The notes: generated by a model from the sequence alone, not told the origin. A stretch of DNA of 7,430 nt from Noviherbaspirillum sp. (GCA_028292785.1 JAQGLQ010000394.1:1-7430); one strand, 5' to 3'. Counted from the stretch's first letter, positions 1 through 6,215 are shown. Made by a program: numbers and translations.

Positions 1-312
1 CCATACGTCGACGTGGCCGGCGCCGTACTGTTGTTCGGGAATGTCGCCTTCGAAGTGCATATAGTCCAGCGGATGATCCTCCACATGCACCGCAAGCCGC
101 TTTTCCGACGGATCGAGGCTGGGTCCCTTCGGCACCGCCCAGCTTTTCAGCGTGCCATCGAACTCGAGCCGGAAGTCATAGTGGAGCTTGCGCGCGTCAT
201 GCTTCTGCACCACGAAGCGCAGGCGCTCGGCGGGCGCCGCCACTTCGCCTCGCGGCTCGCTCGTGACGCGGAAGTTGCGCTTGGCATGGTAGGCGGACAG
301 CTTGTCGGGCAT
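1..312 (-). CDS. ligD: DNA ligase D, N-terminal 3'-phosphoesterase domain (partial, runs off left edge)
   Basis: This is the first 104 codons of an ATP-dependent ligase of the bacterial non-homologous end-joining pathway; only the N-terminal phosphoesterase (PE) domain lies in the window. The reading frame is open to base 1. The PE family signature is clear: [18 protein letters not shown] at residues 33-50, [12 protein letters not shown] at 58-69 and HVEDHPLDY at 76-84, then [11 protein letters not shown]. Residues matching the PE metal and phosphate site known from Pseudomonas LigD are present: His38, His44, Asp46, Arg48, Glu78, His80 and Tyr84. The ATG at 312 is preceded by a good ribosome binding site (AAGGGAG, 6 nt before the start) and begins 15 nt after the ku stop, so the two genes form an operon. 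Downstream ligase and primase/polymerase domains are expected from the family but not visible. A stand-alone PE protein is the alternative. Confidence 0.93.
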   Translation of the reverse strand, partial: MPDKLSAYHAKRNFRVTSEPRGEVAAPAERLRFVVQKHDARKLHYDFRLEFDGTLKSWAVPKGPSLDPSEKRLAVHVEDHPLDYMHFEGDIPEQQYGAGHVDVW

Positions 313-327
313 CGCGGACTCCCTTCG

Positions 328-1224
328 TCAATGGGCCGTCTTCGCGGCGGGCTTGCGGGCGCGCGATGCGCGCTGCGCGGGCGGCGGCTGCTTTTTCGCC
401 GCGGCGCTTCCGGATGAACGCGCGGGGCGCGGCGACACGCCCTGCAGGCTTCGTTTCAGCAGCTCGGTGAGATCGGTATCGTCGGTTTCCATTTCCGGCG
501 CTTCCACCTTCACCTCGGAGATTACATGCGCCTGCCCTTCGTCGAATTTCTTCTTGACGAGCGCCATGATGTCATCGCGGAAGGTATCCTTGAACTGGGA
601 CGGGTCCCATTCATCCGACATGCTTTCGATCAGCCGGGTCGCCATCTCGACTTCCTTGGGCTTGACCGCCGCGCCCTTCAAGCCCTTGGGCGGCAGGTCG
701 AGATCGTCCGCTTCCCGCACCTCGGTGGCCCAGCGCAGGGTGTTGAGGACCAGCGCTCCGGGCGTCGGGATCAGCGCCGCGAGATGCTGCTTGTTGTGCA
801 GGACGACCAGCGCGACGCCTATCTTCTTCGCCTTCAGCAGCGCTTCGCGCAGCAGGGCATAGACCTTCTCGCCGCCCTTGGTCGGCGCCAGATAATAGGG
901 TGTTTCAAAGAACAGGAAATTCACATCCTCGGCGTCGGTAAACGAAACGATGTCGATCGTGTGCGTCGATTTCACGTTGGCGGATTTGATTTCTTCGTCG
1001 GAAAGGACGACATATTCGTCGTTGTATTTGACCGCCTTGACGATATCGTCCTTGTCGACTTCCTTGCCGGTATCCTTGACCACCCGCTTGTAGCCCACCG
1101 CCTGCAGCGTTCCGCGCTTGAGCCAGTCGAAATCGATTTCATCCTGCCGGGTGGCCGGATAAATGGACACCGGCGCATGCAGGAGTCCGAAACTGATTGC
1201 TCCTTTCCACATGACACGGGACAT
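328..1224 (-). CDS. ku: Ku protein, non-homologous end joining
   Basis: Bacterial Ku is a homodimeric ring that binds double-strand DNA ends and recruits LigD. The product is 298 aa, normal for the family. The start shows the hallmark WKGAISFGLL (residues 6-15), followed by the Ku core with VNFLFFETPYYLAP and KIGVALVVLHNKQHLAAL, and a conserved end around TDLTELLKRSL. The last 40 residues (about 259-298) form a Lys/Arg/Pro/Ala-rich tail, as in many bacterial Ku proteins, where such tails help DNA binding. I chose the ATG at 1224: AAAGGA lies 6 nt before it, whereas the in-frame TTG at 1230 sits only one base from that site. The gene is first in an operon with ligD. No close promoter was convincing in the upstream region. 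Confidence 0.96.
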   Translation of the reverse strand: MSRVMWKGAISFGLLHAPVSIYPATRQDEIDFDWLKRGTLQAVGYKRVVKDTGKEVDKDDIVKAVKYNDEYVVLSDEEIKSANVKSTHTIDIVSFTDAEDVNFLFFETPYYLAPTKGGEKVYALLREALLKAKKIGVALVVLHNKQHLAALIPTPGALVLNTLRWATEVREADDLDLPPKGLKGAAVKPKEVEMATRLIESMSDEWDPSQFKDTFRDDIMALVKKKFDEGQAHVISEVKVEAPEMETDDTDLTELLKRSLQGVSPRPARSSGSAAAKKQPPPAQRASRARKPAAKTAH

Positions 1225-1379
1225 GGGCAAGTCCTTTCAAAAGATCAGGAAAGTAAAAAAATATCTCGCAGGGCGGCCAGCCCGGAGTCATATCGAACTG
1301 CAATGTTATTTGTTCGACATCCCTTATCTCCGCAAGTTCTTTGGCAAATAGGGGGTGGTTTCCGAATATTTCTCGTTTT

Positions 1380-1398
1380 TGCGAACAAACTATTCGCA
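1380..1398. promoter_or_regulatory. Inverted repeat TGCGAA-N7-TTCGCA, possible operator
   Basis: A perfect 6-bp inverted repeat with a 7-bp spacer lies in the divergent region upstream of the Tim44-like gene and ku. Its half-site TTCGC recurs at 1403-1407, ten bases after the copy at 1393-1397, and again at 1436-1440. A 19-bp dyad of this shape suits a dimeric regulator, but 6-bp arms can occur by chance and no adjacent regulator gene exists to support it. Confidence 0.35.
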
Positions 1399-1404
1399 TA
1401 ACTT

Positions 1405-1428
1405 CGCTTTTTACTTGAATAAAAAGCG
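1405..1428. promoter_or_regulatory. Inverted repeat CGCTTTTTA-N6-TAAAAAGCG, possible operator
   Basis: Two perfect 9-bp arms (1405-1413 and 1420-1428) flank a 6-bp centre (CTTGAA). The repeat lies just before the TATGAT hexamer at 1431-1436, where a bound protein would interfere with or activate transcription of the Tim44-like gene. It is unlikely to be a terminator, since no gene ends here on either strand. It could form an RNA hairpin only in a transcript begun further upstream. The arms are visible in the sequence; the regulatory role is inferred. Confidence 0.45.
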
Positions 1429-1430
1429 TC

Positions 1431-1436
1431 TATGAT
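1431..1436 (+). promoter_or_regulatory. Candidate -10 box (TATGAT) for the Tim44-like gene
   Basis: TATGAT matches five of six bases of the sigma-70 -10 consensus and lies about 90 bp before the start codon. No good -35 box lies 16-18 bp upstream (best is TTTTTA at 1408-1413, inside the inverted repeat). If it is the promoter it would probably need an activator or rely on the AT-rich upstream DNA. Confidence 0.3.
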
Positions 1437-1526
1437 TCGCTAGTCGTAAATGGAAGCGAGTCAGCCGGGCTGACAAGAGACGGACCTCGCAGGCCATTTG
1501 CACAAGTTCAACCTAATGGAGGATGC

Positions 1527-2468
1527 ATGAAAAAATTCTTGATCGCGATGATGGTGTCGGTAACGGCGCTGTCGGCAGTTGTTACCGAAGCGCAGGCTAA
1601 GCGCATGGGTAGCGGCAATTCCGTCGGCAAGCAGTCGCAAAGCGTGGGCCGCCAGGCCCCGATGCAGAACCAGGCGGCACCCGCCGCGCAGGCGGCCGCA
1701 CCCGCTGCGGCTGCCGCGGCACCGGCCGCCGCGGCTGCCAAATCGGGCGGCATGTGGAAAGGCATGCTCGGCGGCGCATTGCTGGGTCTGGGCCTCGGCG
1801 CATTGCTTTCGCACCTGGGCCTCGGCGGCGCCATGGCAAGCATGATCAGCACCATGCTGATGGTCGCGCTGTTCGCTATCGCAGCAATGTTCATCTACCG
1901 CATGATTCGCAACAGGCAGCAGGGCGGCGCAGCCGCGAAGAGCGGCTTGCAGCCGGCATGGGCTGGCGCGTCGTCGACACCGGAAATCGGTTCGCGCGTC
2001 GAGCCGGTACAGCCCGCCGCACTGCAATCGCCATCGTATGCCGGCGGCAGCAATGTCGCAGGCGCAGCGGCGAGCGCGGCAGCGCCATGGGGCGTGCCGG
2101 CGGATTTCGATACCGCGGGCTTCCTGCGCCACTCGAAGACTTACTTCATCCGCTTGCAGGCCGCATGGGACAAGGCCGACATCAACGACATTCGTGAATT
2201 CACGACGCCTGAAATGTTCGCTGAAACCAAGCTCCAGCTGCAGGAGCGCAGCGCGTCCGCCAACTTCACCGATGTGGTGTCGCTGAATGCCGAACTGCTG
2301 GGCATGGAAACCGCCGGTAATGAGCATATCGCCAGCGTGAAGTTCAGCGGCATGATCCGCGAGGAAGAGCAGGCGTCGGCCGAGCCGTTCGCCGAGGTGT
2401 GGAATCTTTCCAAGCCTGCTACCGGCAATGGCGGCTGGCTGCTCGCGGGAATTCAGCAACTGTCGTAA
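1527..2468 (+). CDS. Exported membrane-anchored Tim44-like domain protein
   Basis: The product is 313 aa. Residues 1-24 form a Sec signal peptide (MKKF, hydrophobic core, AQA before Lys25). An Ala/Pro/Gln low-complexity stretch follows at about 44-72, then a Gly/Leu-rich hydrophobic segment (80-101) and a probable membrane helix (104-124) ending in basic YRMIRNR. A second Ala/Ser/Pro linker leads to the C-terminal Tim44-like domain (about 193-313), recognised by FLRHSKTYFIRLQAAWDKAD, then FTTPEMF and EVWNLSKPATGNGGWLLAGIQ. The fold is related to the mitochondrial import protein Tim44, but bacterial members are not import motors and their job is mostly unclear; interaction with membrane proteins is a reasonable guess. 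The start is fixed by TGGAGGA 3 nt upstream of the ATG. The gene stands alone, with its own strong terminator. Confidence 0.88.
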   Translation: MKKFLIAMMVSVTALSAVVTEAQAKRMGSGNSVGKQSQSVGRQAPMQNQAAPAAQAAAPAAAAAAPAAAAAKSGGMWKGMLGGALLGLGLGALLSHLGLGGAMASMISTMLMVALFAIAAMFIYRMIRNRQQGGAAAKSGLQPAWAGASSTPEIGSRVEPVQPAALQSPSYAGGSNVAGAAASAAAPWGVPADFDTAGFLRHSKTYFIRLQAAWDKADINDIREFTTPEMFAETKLQLQERSASANFTDVVSLNAELLGMETAGNEHIASVKFSGMIREEEQASAEPFAEVWNLSKPATGNGGWLLAGIQQLS

Positions 2469-2531
2469 CGCAATCGGCCGCCCGGTTCAGCCGCCGCGGC
2501 CGGCGAAAACAAGCAAATCAGATTGCCCTTT

Positions 2532-2565
2532 AACCGCTCGCAGATCATCGCGAGCGGTTTTTTTT
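2532..2565 (+). terminator. Rho-independent terminator of the Tim44-like gene
   Basis: Two perfect 10-bp arms, AACCGCTCGC (2532-2541) and GCGAGCGGTT (2550-2559), with an 8-nt loop, run into eight consecutive T residues (2558-2565). The hairpin sits about 63 bp after the stop codon at 2468. This is a textbook intrinsic terminator and isolates this gene from the next one downstream. Confidence 0.95.
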
Positions 2566-2627
2566 GATCCTCATGCATCCGGTCTTTCGACGCGACCCGG
2601 GATGCACTCCCGCGAACAGGTCCGCGG

Positions 2628-2654
2628 TTGAATGACTATCGCCGACAATATAAT
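2628..2654 (+). promoter_or_regulatory. Candidate sigma-70 promoter of the AI-2E family gene
   Basis: A perfect -10 hexamer TATAAT (2649-2654) lies 15 bp after TTGAAT (2628-2633), a four-of-six match to the -35 consensus. The 15-bp spacer is shorter than the usual 16-18. Transcription would begin near 2661, leaving a leader of about 77 nt. The location between a strong terminator and the next start codon supports it. Confidence 0.5.
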
Positions 2655-2737
2655 GCGGAGCGCGCTTCTGATACCCTGTCACGCTGGCGCATCGTCAACG
2701 TCCCAGCGGCGGCGCCACTCACCGGACAACATGCATC

Positions 2738-3751
2738 ATGCCTGATCAACATAGATACCAATTCGTCACTTACGCATCGTATTTCCTCGTCGCCGCGGGG
2801 CTTCTCATCGTGCTCGAACGAGGCTTGCTGGCGGCGCTGTTTTCCGGACTGCTGGTGTTTTCGCTGGTGCACATGCTCGCCCCCAGGCTCGGCAGGAATC
2901 TCGACAGCCAGCGCGCGCGCATGGTCGCCGTCGCATTGCTCAGTACCCTGATCGTGCTGCTGCTGTCGGCCGCGGTGTGGGGCACCGTCGCCTTCCTCCA
3001 GAGCGACGCCGGCAGCGTTCAGGGCCTGCTGCAAAAGATGGCCGACATCATCGAGGCGTCGCGCGATCAGATGCCGCCCTGGATCCGGGAGCATGTGCCC
3101 GAAGGAACGTTCGCCATCCGCGAACGGATCACCGGCTGGCTGCGCGAGCATGCGGAGCAGGCCAGGACCATCGGCCAGGAAGCCGGCCGCACGATTGCTC
3201 ACTTCCTCATCGGCATGATCATCGGCGCGATGGCGGCACTGTACGACGCCACCACCACGCCGAATTACCGCCCGCTGGCCGCGGCCCTTCACACGCGCAT
3301 GGTCAATCTCAGCACTTCGTTCGAGCGCATCGTATTCGCGCAGATACGCATCGCCGGCATCAATGCGATCCTGACCGCAATCTATCTGGTCGTCGTGCTG
3401 CCGCTGGCTGGCATCCAGCTGCCGCTGACCAAGACCATGATCGCGATCACCTTCTTCGCCGGCCTGCTGCCGGTGATCGGCAACCTGATCTCCAACACCG
3501 TCATCGTGGTGGTCAGTCTGTCGCATTCGCTGTCAATCGCGCTCGCATCGCTGGCGTTCCTGGTCGTGGTCCACAAGCTCGAATATTTTCTCAATGCGAA
3601 GATCATCGGCTCCCACATCGATGCGCGCGCATGGGAGCTGCTGACCGCGATGCTGATGATGGAAGCGATCTTCGGCGTGCCCGGCGTGATCGCCGCGCCG
3701 GTGCTGTATGCCTATGCCAAGAAGGAGCTGGCCGATCGGGGGCTGGTCTAG
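2738..3751 (+). CDS. AI-2E family (PerM-like, UPF0118) membrane transporter
   Basis: A 337-aa integral membrane protein, normal for the AI-2E/PerM family, whose members include the E. coli TqsA autoinducer-2 exporter and Na+/H+ antiporter-like proteins; the substrate cannot be told from sequence. Hydrophobic segments lie at about 11-26, 30-47, 62-87, 150-168, 205-225, 233-278 (two segments) and 300-326. The soluble loop between the third and fourth (about 90-148) is typical. Family motifs are GLLPVIGNLISN (242-253), KLEYFLNAKIIGSHID (280-295) and GVPGVIAAPVLYAYAKKEL (313-331). The start is the only in-frame ATG before the first helix, but its ribosome binding site is weak (GGA at 2724-2726, 11 nt away), so low expression or a different start signal is possible. 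It ends 10 bp from the oppositely read zinc-motif gene, with no terminator seen. Confidence 0.9.
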   Translation: MPDQHRYQFVTYASYFLVAAGLLIVLERGLLAALFSGLLVFSLVHMLAPRLGRNLDSQRARMVAVALLSTLIVLLLSAAVWGTVAFLQSDAGSVQGLLQKMADIIEASRDQMPPWIREHVPEGTFAIRERITGWLREHAEQARTIGQEAGRTIAHFLIGMIIGAMAALYDATTTPNYRPLAAALHTRMVNLSTSFERIVFAQIRIAGINAILTAIYLVVVLPLAGIQLPLTKTMIAITFFAGLLPVIGNLISNTVIVVVSLSHSLSIALASLAFLVVVHKLEYFLNAKIIGSHIDARAWELLTAMLMMEAIFGVPGVIAAPVLYAYAKKELADRGLV

Positions 3752-3767
3752 CTAAGCCTAACTAAGC
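3752..3767. repeat. CTAAGC direct repeat in the tail-to-tail gene junction
   Basis: CTAAGC occurs at 3752-3757 and 3762-3767, ten bases apart, in the gap between the stop codon of the AI-2E family gene and that of the zinc-motif gene; the second copy supplies the latter's TAG stop. The stretch carries stop codons in several frames and no hairpin with a T-run. It is short and may be chance. Confidence 0.4.
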
Positions 3768-3962
3768 GTCCCCGACAATCTGCACGATGCGGCCGGTGCC
3801 GCCGCAGTCTTCGCATTTTTCCGCGCCGGCTTTCCTGCCGCTGCCGTTGCATATCGGGCAGATCGCCTCGCCAGTCTGCGGCGTGCCGGGCGCGGCTTCG
3901 TCGCCCGGGTTGCGCTGCGCCGCGGCGCTGACCTGGGGAACGGGAGTAGAGGGTGTAATCAT
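3762..3962 (-). CDS. Small protein with DnaJ-type CXXCXGXG zinc motif pair
   Basis: The product is 66 aa. Its first 34 residues are Pro/Ala-rich and look disordered. Residues 35-57 carry two CXXCXGXG motifs, CPICNGSG (Cys35, Cys38) and CEDCGGTG (Cys50, Cys53), a pairing that in DnaJ binds one zinc ion. There is no J domain or other DnaJ part, so it is not a chaperone of that class. Small proteins of this kind are often annotated as hypothetical or molecular-chaperone-like; I cannot assign a function. A clear AAAGGA ribosome binding site precedes the ATG at 3962, which supports a real gene. It follows the TPP enzyme gene by 66 nt on the same strand and may be translated from the same transcript. 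Confidence 0.78.
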   Translation of the reverse strand: MITPSTPVPQVSAAAQRNPGDEAAPGTPQTGEAICPICNGSGRKAGAEKCEDCGGTGRIVQIVGDA

Positions 3963-4002
3963 GGCTTCCTTTCAGGTTCTGAAACATCATCGCAGCATCG
4001 TC

Positions 4003-4023
4003 GGCACGCGCGCTTCGCGTGCC
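4003..4023 (-). other. Intergenic hairpin between the TPP enzyme and zinc-motif genes
   Basis: Perfect 8-bp GC-rich arms GGCACGCG (4003-4010) and CGCGTGCC (4016-4023) flank a 5-nt loop just after the TPP enzyme stop codon (read on the minus strand). No T-run follows in either direction, so it is not a classic terminator. It could reduce read-through or protect the 3' end of the upstream message, which would set unequal expression of the two genes. The structure is visible; the role is inferred. Confidence 0.5.
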
Positions 4024-4028
4024 ACCCG

Positions 4029-5798
4029 CTAATCCTCCGATCCTTGCTTCGCCATCGCGATGCGTATCGCATCCGCATCCGGATCGCCTTTATCGATGGC
4101 TTCGAAATACAGCTTCGCCTGCTGGCGCGTCATGTGCGGGGGCAGCGGCGGCACATTCGGATCGGTGAGCACCTCGAGCACGCACGGCCGGTCGGCCGCC
4201 AGGGCCGCATCCCATGCCGCGCCCACGTCTTCTTCGCGTTCGACGCGAATGCCTTCCAGTCCGAGCATGCGGGCATAGGCCGCATAGCCAAAGTCGATCA
4301 GGTCCTGCGACGGCCGGTATTTCGGCTCGCCCTGCATGCCGCGCTGTTCCCAGGTGACGAAGTTGAGGTCGCGGTTGTTGACCACCATTACCACCAGCTT
4401 CGGATCGCCCCAGGTACGCCAGCATTTCGCAATCGTGATCAGGCCATTGATGCCGCTCATCTGCATCGCGCCGTCGCCGACCAGCGCGATGACGTGGCGC
4501 CGCGGGTGGGCGAACTTGGCGGCGATCGCATATGGCACGCCGCTGCCCATCGTCGCCAGTCCGCCCGACAGCGACGCCATCATCCCGCGGCGGATGCGCA
4601 GGTCGAGCGCATACCAGCTTGCCGCGGAGCCGGAGTCGCAGGTCAGTATGCATTCGTCGGGCAGGCGCTTCGACAGTTCCCAGAACGGGCGCTGCGGATT
4701 GATCGGATCGGCCTTGTCCATGGCGCGCCGTTCAAGCACTTCCCACCAGCGCCCTGTGCTCTGCTCGATTTGCCGGCGCCATGCGCGATCGTTCTTGCGC
4801 TCGAGCAGGGGCAGCAGCGCGCGCAAGGTATCGCGCGCATCCCCGACCAGGTTGCATTCCATCGGATAGCGCAGGCTGAGCATCCTGCCGTCGATATCGA
4901 TCTGCACGCCGCGCGCCTGTCCTTCCTCGGGCAGGAATTCGGCATAGGGAAAGCTCGAGCCGACCATCAGCAGCGTATCGCATTCCGCCATCATCTCGAA
5001 GCTCGGCCTGGTGCCGATGATGCCGATCGAGCCGGTGACGAAAGGCAGGTCGTCCGGCACCGCGGCCTTTCCCAGCAGCGCCTTGGCGATCCCGGCGCCG
5101 AGCGCGTCCGCTACTGCGATCAGTTCGTCGGCCGCATGCAGCGCGCCTGCGCCCGCCAGTATCGCCACTTTGTTTCCGGCATTGAGTATGCCCGCCGCCT
5201 GCCGCAGCATCTCGGTCGATGGAACGGTGCTGCGGCCGACGGTGCCGATGCCGGAATGCACCGTTCCGTGTTCGCGCGGCGGCGTCTCCACCGCATCGAG
5301 TTCCTGCACATCGTTCGGCAGGATGATGCAGGTGACCGTACGCTGCTCCAGCGCGATGCGGATCGCGCGATCCACCAGATGCCGCACCTGCTCGGGCGTC
5401 GTTGCCATCTGTACATATTCATGCGCGACATCCTTGAACAGCGACAGCAGATCGACCTCCTGCTGGTAGTCGCCGCCGAGCGACGCCCGTTTTTGCTGAC
5501 CGACAATGGCTACCACCGGCTGATGGTCGAGCTTGGCGTCGTACAAGCCATTCAGCAAATGAATCGCGCCCGGCCCGGAAGTAGCCAGGCAAATTCCTGC
5601 TTCGCCGGTAAATTTTGCATGCGCGCACGCCTGAAAAGCGGCAAGCTCTTCATGCGCGGTCTGGATGAATTCGATGGTGTCCTGTCGGCCGAACGCGGCA
5701 AGAATGCCGTTGATCCCATCGCCGGGATAGCCGTAAACGCGCTTGACCCGCCACTGACTCAAACGCTGCAACAGGAAGTCGCCCACAGTGCTGCCCAT
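4029..5798 (-). CDS. TPP-requiring pyruvate oxidase/dehydrogenase-like enzyme (PoxB family)
   Basis: The 589-aa product belongs to the thiamine-diphosphate enzyme superfamily (acetolactate synthase, pyruvate oxidase, PoxB) and most resembles pyruvate:quinone oxidoreductases and the related YdaP-type proteins. The N-terminal PYR domain (about 1-165) has YPGDGINGIL and the catalytic glutamate in HEE (Glu50, the same position as in E. coli PoxB). The middle domain (about 190-335) has the FAD-region pattern VTGSIGIIG, then MVGSSFPYAEFLPE and VQIDID. The C-terminal PP domain has the TPP/Mg motif from GDG (441-443) to NN (474-475). The last 30 residues align with the PoxB tail but lack an obvious amphipathic lipid-binding helix, so membrane activation may differ. 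The ATG at 5798 has AGAGGA about 7 nt upstream. A likely reaction is pyruvate to acetate plus CO2 with electrons to quinone, but the substrate is not proven. Confidence 0.88.
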   Translation of the reverse strand: MGSTVGDFLLQRLSQWRVKRVYGYPGDGINGILAAFGRQDTIEFIQTAHEELAAFQACAHAKFTGEAGICLATSGPGAIHLLNGLYDAKLDHQPVVAIVGQQKRASLGGDYQQEVDLLSLFKDVAHEYVQMATTPEQVRHLVDRAIRIALEQRTVTCIILPNDVQELDAVETPPREHGTVHSGIGTVGRSTVPSTEMLRQAAGILNAGNKVAILAGAGALHAADELIAVADALGAGIAKALLGKAAVPDDLPFVTGSIGIIGTRPSFEMMAECDTLLMVGSSFPYAEFLPEEGQARGVQIDIDGRMLSLRYPMECNLVGDARDTLRALLPLLERKNDRAWRRQIEQSTGRWWEVLERRAMDKADPINPQRPFWELSKRLPDECILTCDSGSAASWYALDLRIRRGMMASLSGGLATMGSGVPYAIAAKFAHPRRHVIALVGDGAMQMSGINGLITIAKCWRTWGDPKLVVMVVNNRDLNFVTWEQRGMQGEPKYRPSQDLIDFGYAAYARMLGLEGIRVEREEDVGAAWDAALAADRPCVLEVLTDPNVPPLPPHMTRQQAKLYFEAIDKGDPDADAIRIAMAKQGSED

Positions 5799-5853
5799 GC
5801 TGCCGTCCTCTTGAACTCAATGAAGGCAGTCTGATCGCAAGATACATGCCATT

Positions 5854-5889
5854 AGCGAGCCGTGGTCACGCTCATGAGCGGGCTTCGCT
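5854..5889 (-). other. Stem-loop at the 3' end of the HiPIP gene
   Basis: Arms AGCGAGCC (5854-5861) and GGCTTCGCT (5881-5889) pair over 8 bp with one bulged T. Between them lies a perfect 12-bp palindrome CGCTCATGAGCG (5869-5880). The structure touches the HiPIP stop codon and precedes the TPP enzyme gene on the minus strand. No T-run follows, so it is at best a weak terminator or a transcript-stabilising element. Confidence 0.4.
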
Positions 5890-6215
5890 TATGCGGCCTT
5901 CTTCACCCAGGCGCTGCACCACCCCTTTGCGGCCACGGTCCTGTTGCCGAATATTGTGCAGGGCGCGCGGCTGCCCGCTTCCTGCGCGGTGGTGTAGAAC
6001 TGGCAGTTGTCGCAGGTCTGCGACTTGTCGTGCTTCGGAAATTTCTTTTTATCCACGGTGGTCGTGTCCTCGGTGTAGCCGAGACTGACTGCCTGCGGAT
6101 CTTTCGGGTCGAGCTTTTGCGCGGCCGCTAGCAGCTTCAGCGGGGCGCCTGCAATCGTTACGGCAGCCGCCGTGGAAATCGACCGCAGGATGATGCGGCG
6201 CTTGTACTTGATCAT
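5889..6215 (-). CDS. High-potential iron-sulfur protein (HiPIP), Tat-exported
   Basis: HiPIPs are small periplasmic [4Fe-4S] electron carriers, which in some bacteria shuttle electrons from the bc1 complex to terminal oxidases or photosynthetic reaction centres. The 108-aa product has four cluster cysteines: Cys68, Cys71, Cys85 and Cys100 in CDNCQFY, APCTIFG and GWCSAW, the HiPIP pattern. LGYTEDTTTVD near 44-54 holds the tyrosine (Tyr46) typical of the N-terminal half. The leader has twin arginines (YKRRIILRS, Arg6-Arg7), a hydrophobic core and an Ala-rich end near 30-32, consistent with Tat export of a folded cofactor protein. The start at 6215 has an excellent AAAGGAG site 6 nt upstream; the longer frame to 6272 lacks one and would start about where transcription is predicted to begin. 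The TPP enzyme gene follows after 90 nt. Confidence 0.94.
   Translation of the reverse strand: MIKYKRRIILRSISTAAAVTIAGAPLKLLAAAQKLDPKDPQAVSLGYTEDTTTVDKKKFPKHDKSQTCDNCQFYTTAQEAGSRAPCTIFGNRTVAAKGWCSAWVKKAA

Larger units (their letters stand above)
1225..1526. other. Divergent intergenic region between ku and the Tim44-like gene
   Basis: This 302-bp stretch separates two divergently read genes and must carry both promoters. It is more AT-rich than the flanking genes, especially about 1300-1440. I see no convincing coding sequence: short open frames here lack ribosome binding sites and family features. It holds two inverted repeats (1380-1398 and 1405-1428) and a TATGAT hexamer (1431-1436), annotated separately. 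Next to the plus-strand start is a strong TGGAGGA ribosome binding site (1517-1523). On the minus strand the ku ribosome binding site AAAGGA lies just upstream of 1224. Confidence 0.7.

Noticed and set aside
1225..1230. A TTG start for ku at 1230
   Set aside because: It lies only one base from the AAAGGA site, too close for initiation; the ATG at 1224 is correctly spaced.
1260..1290. GGGC...GCCC stem followed by a T-rich run on the minus strand, as an attenuator before ku
   Set aside because: The stem is only 4 bp and the T-run begins about nine bases later, too weak and too distant for a terminator.
526..1401. A 291-codon plus-strand frame antisense to ku
   Set aside because: No ribosome binding site or domain; it mirrors the Ku coding sequence.
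1516..1530. A four-codon frame (ATG to TGA) overlapping the Tim44-like gene start, as a possible translation-coupling leader peptide
   Set aside because: It contains the main ribosome binding site itself and has no site of its own, so it is almost certainly chance.
1680..1742. GC-rich repeat-like tract
   Set aside because: It is the codon-level result of the Ala/Pro low-complexity linker and shows no regular repeat unit.
1461..2459. A 332-codon minus-strand frame antisense to the Tim44-like gene
   Set aside because: Composition is Cys/Arg/His-rich and unlike a real protein, while the plus strand has a signal peptide, ribosome binding site, domain and terminator.
2636..3526. A 296-codon minus-strand frame antisense to the AI-2E family gene
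   Set aside because: The Asp/His/Gln/Arg-rich translation has no family features; the plus strand encodes a well-recognised membrane protein.
4044..5834. A 596-codon open frame on the plus strand, antisense to the TPP enzyme gene
   Set aside because: Its translation is Arg/His/Ala-rich with no recognisable domain, and the opposite strand encodes a clear enzyme with all cofactor motifs. Long antisense frames are common in GC-rich genes.
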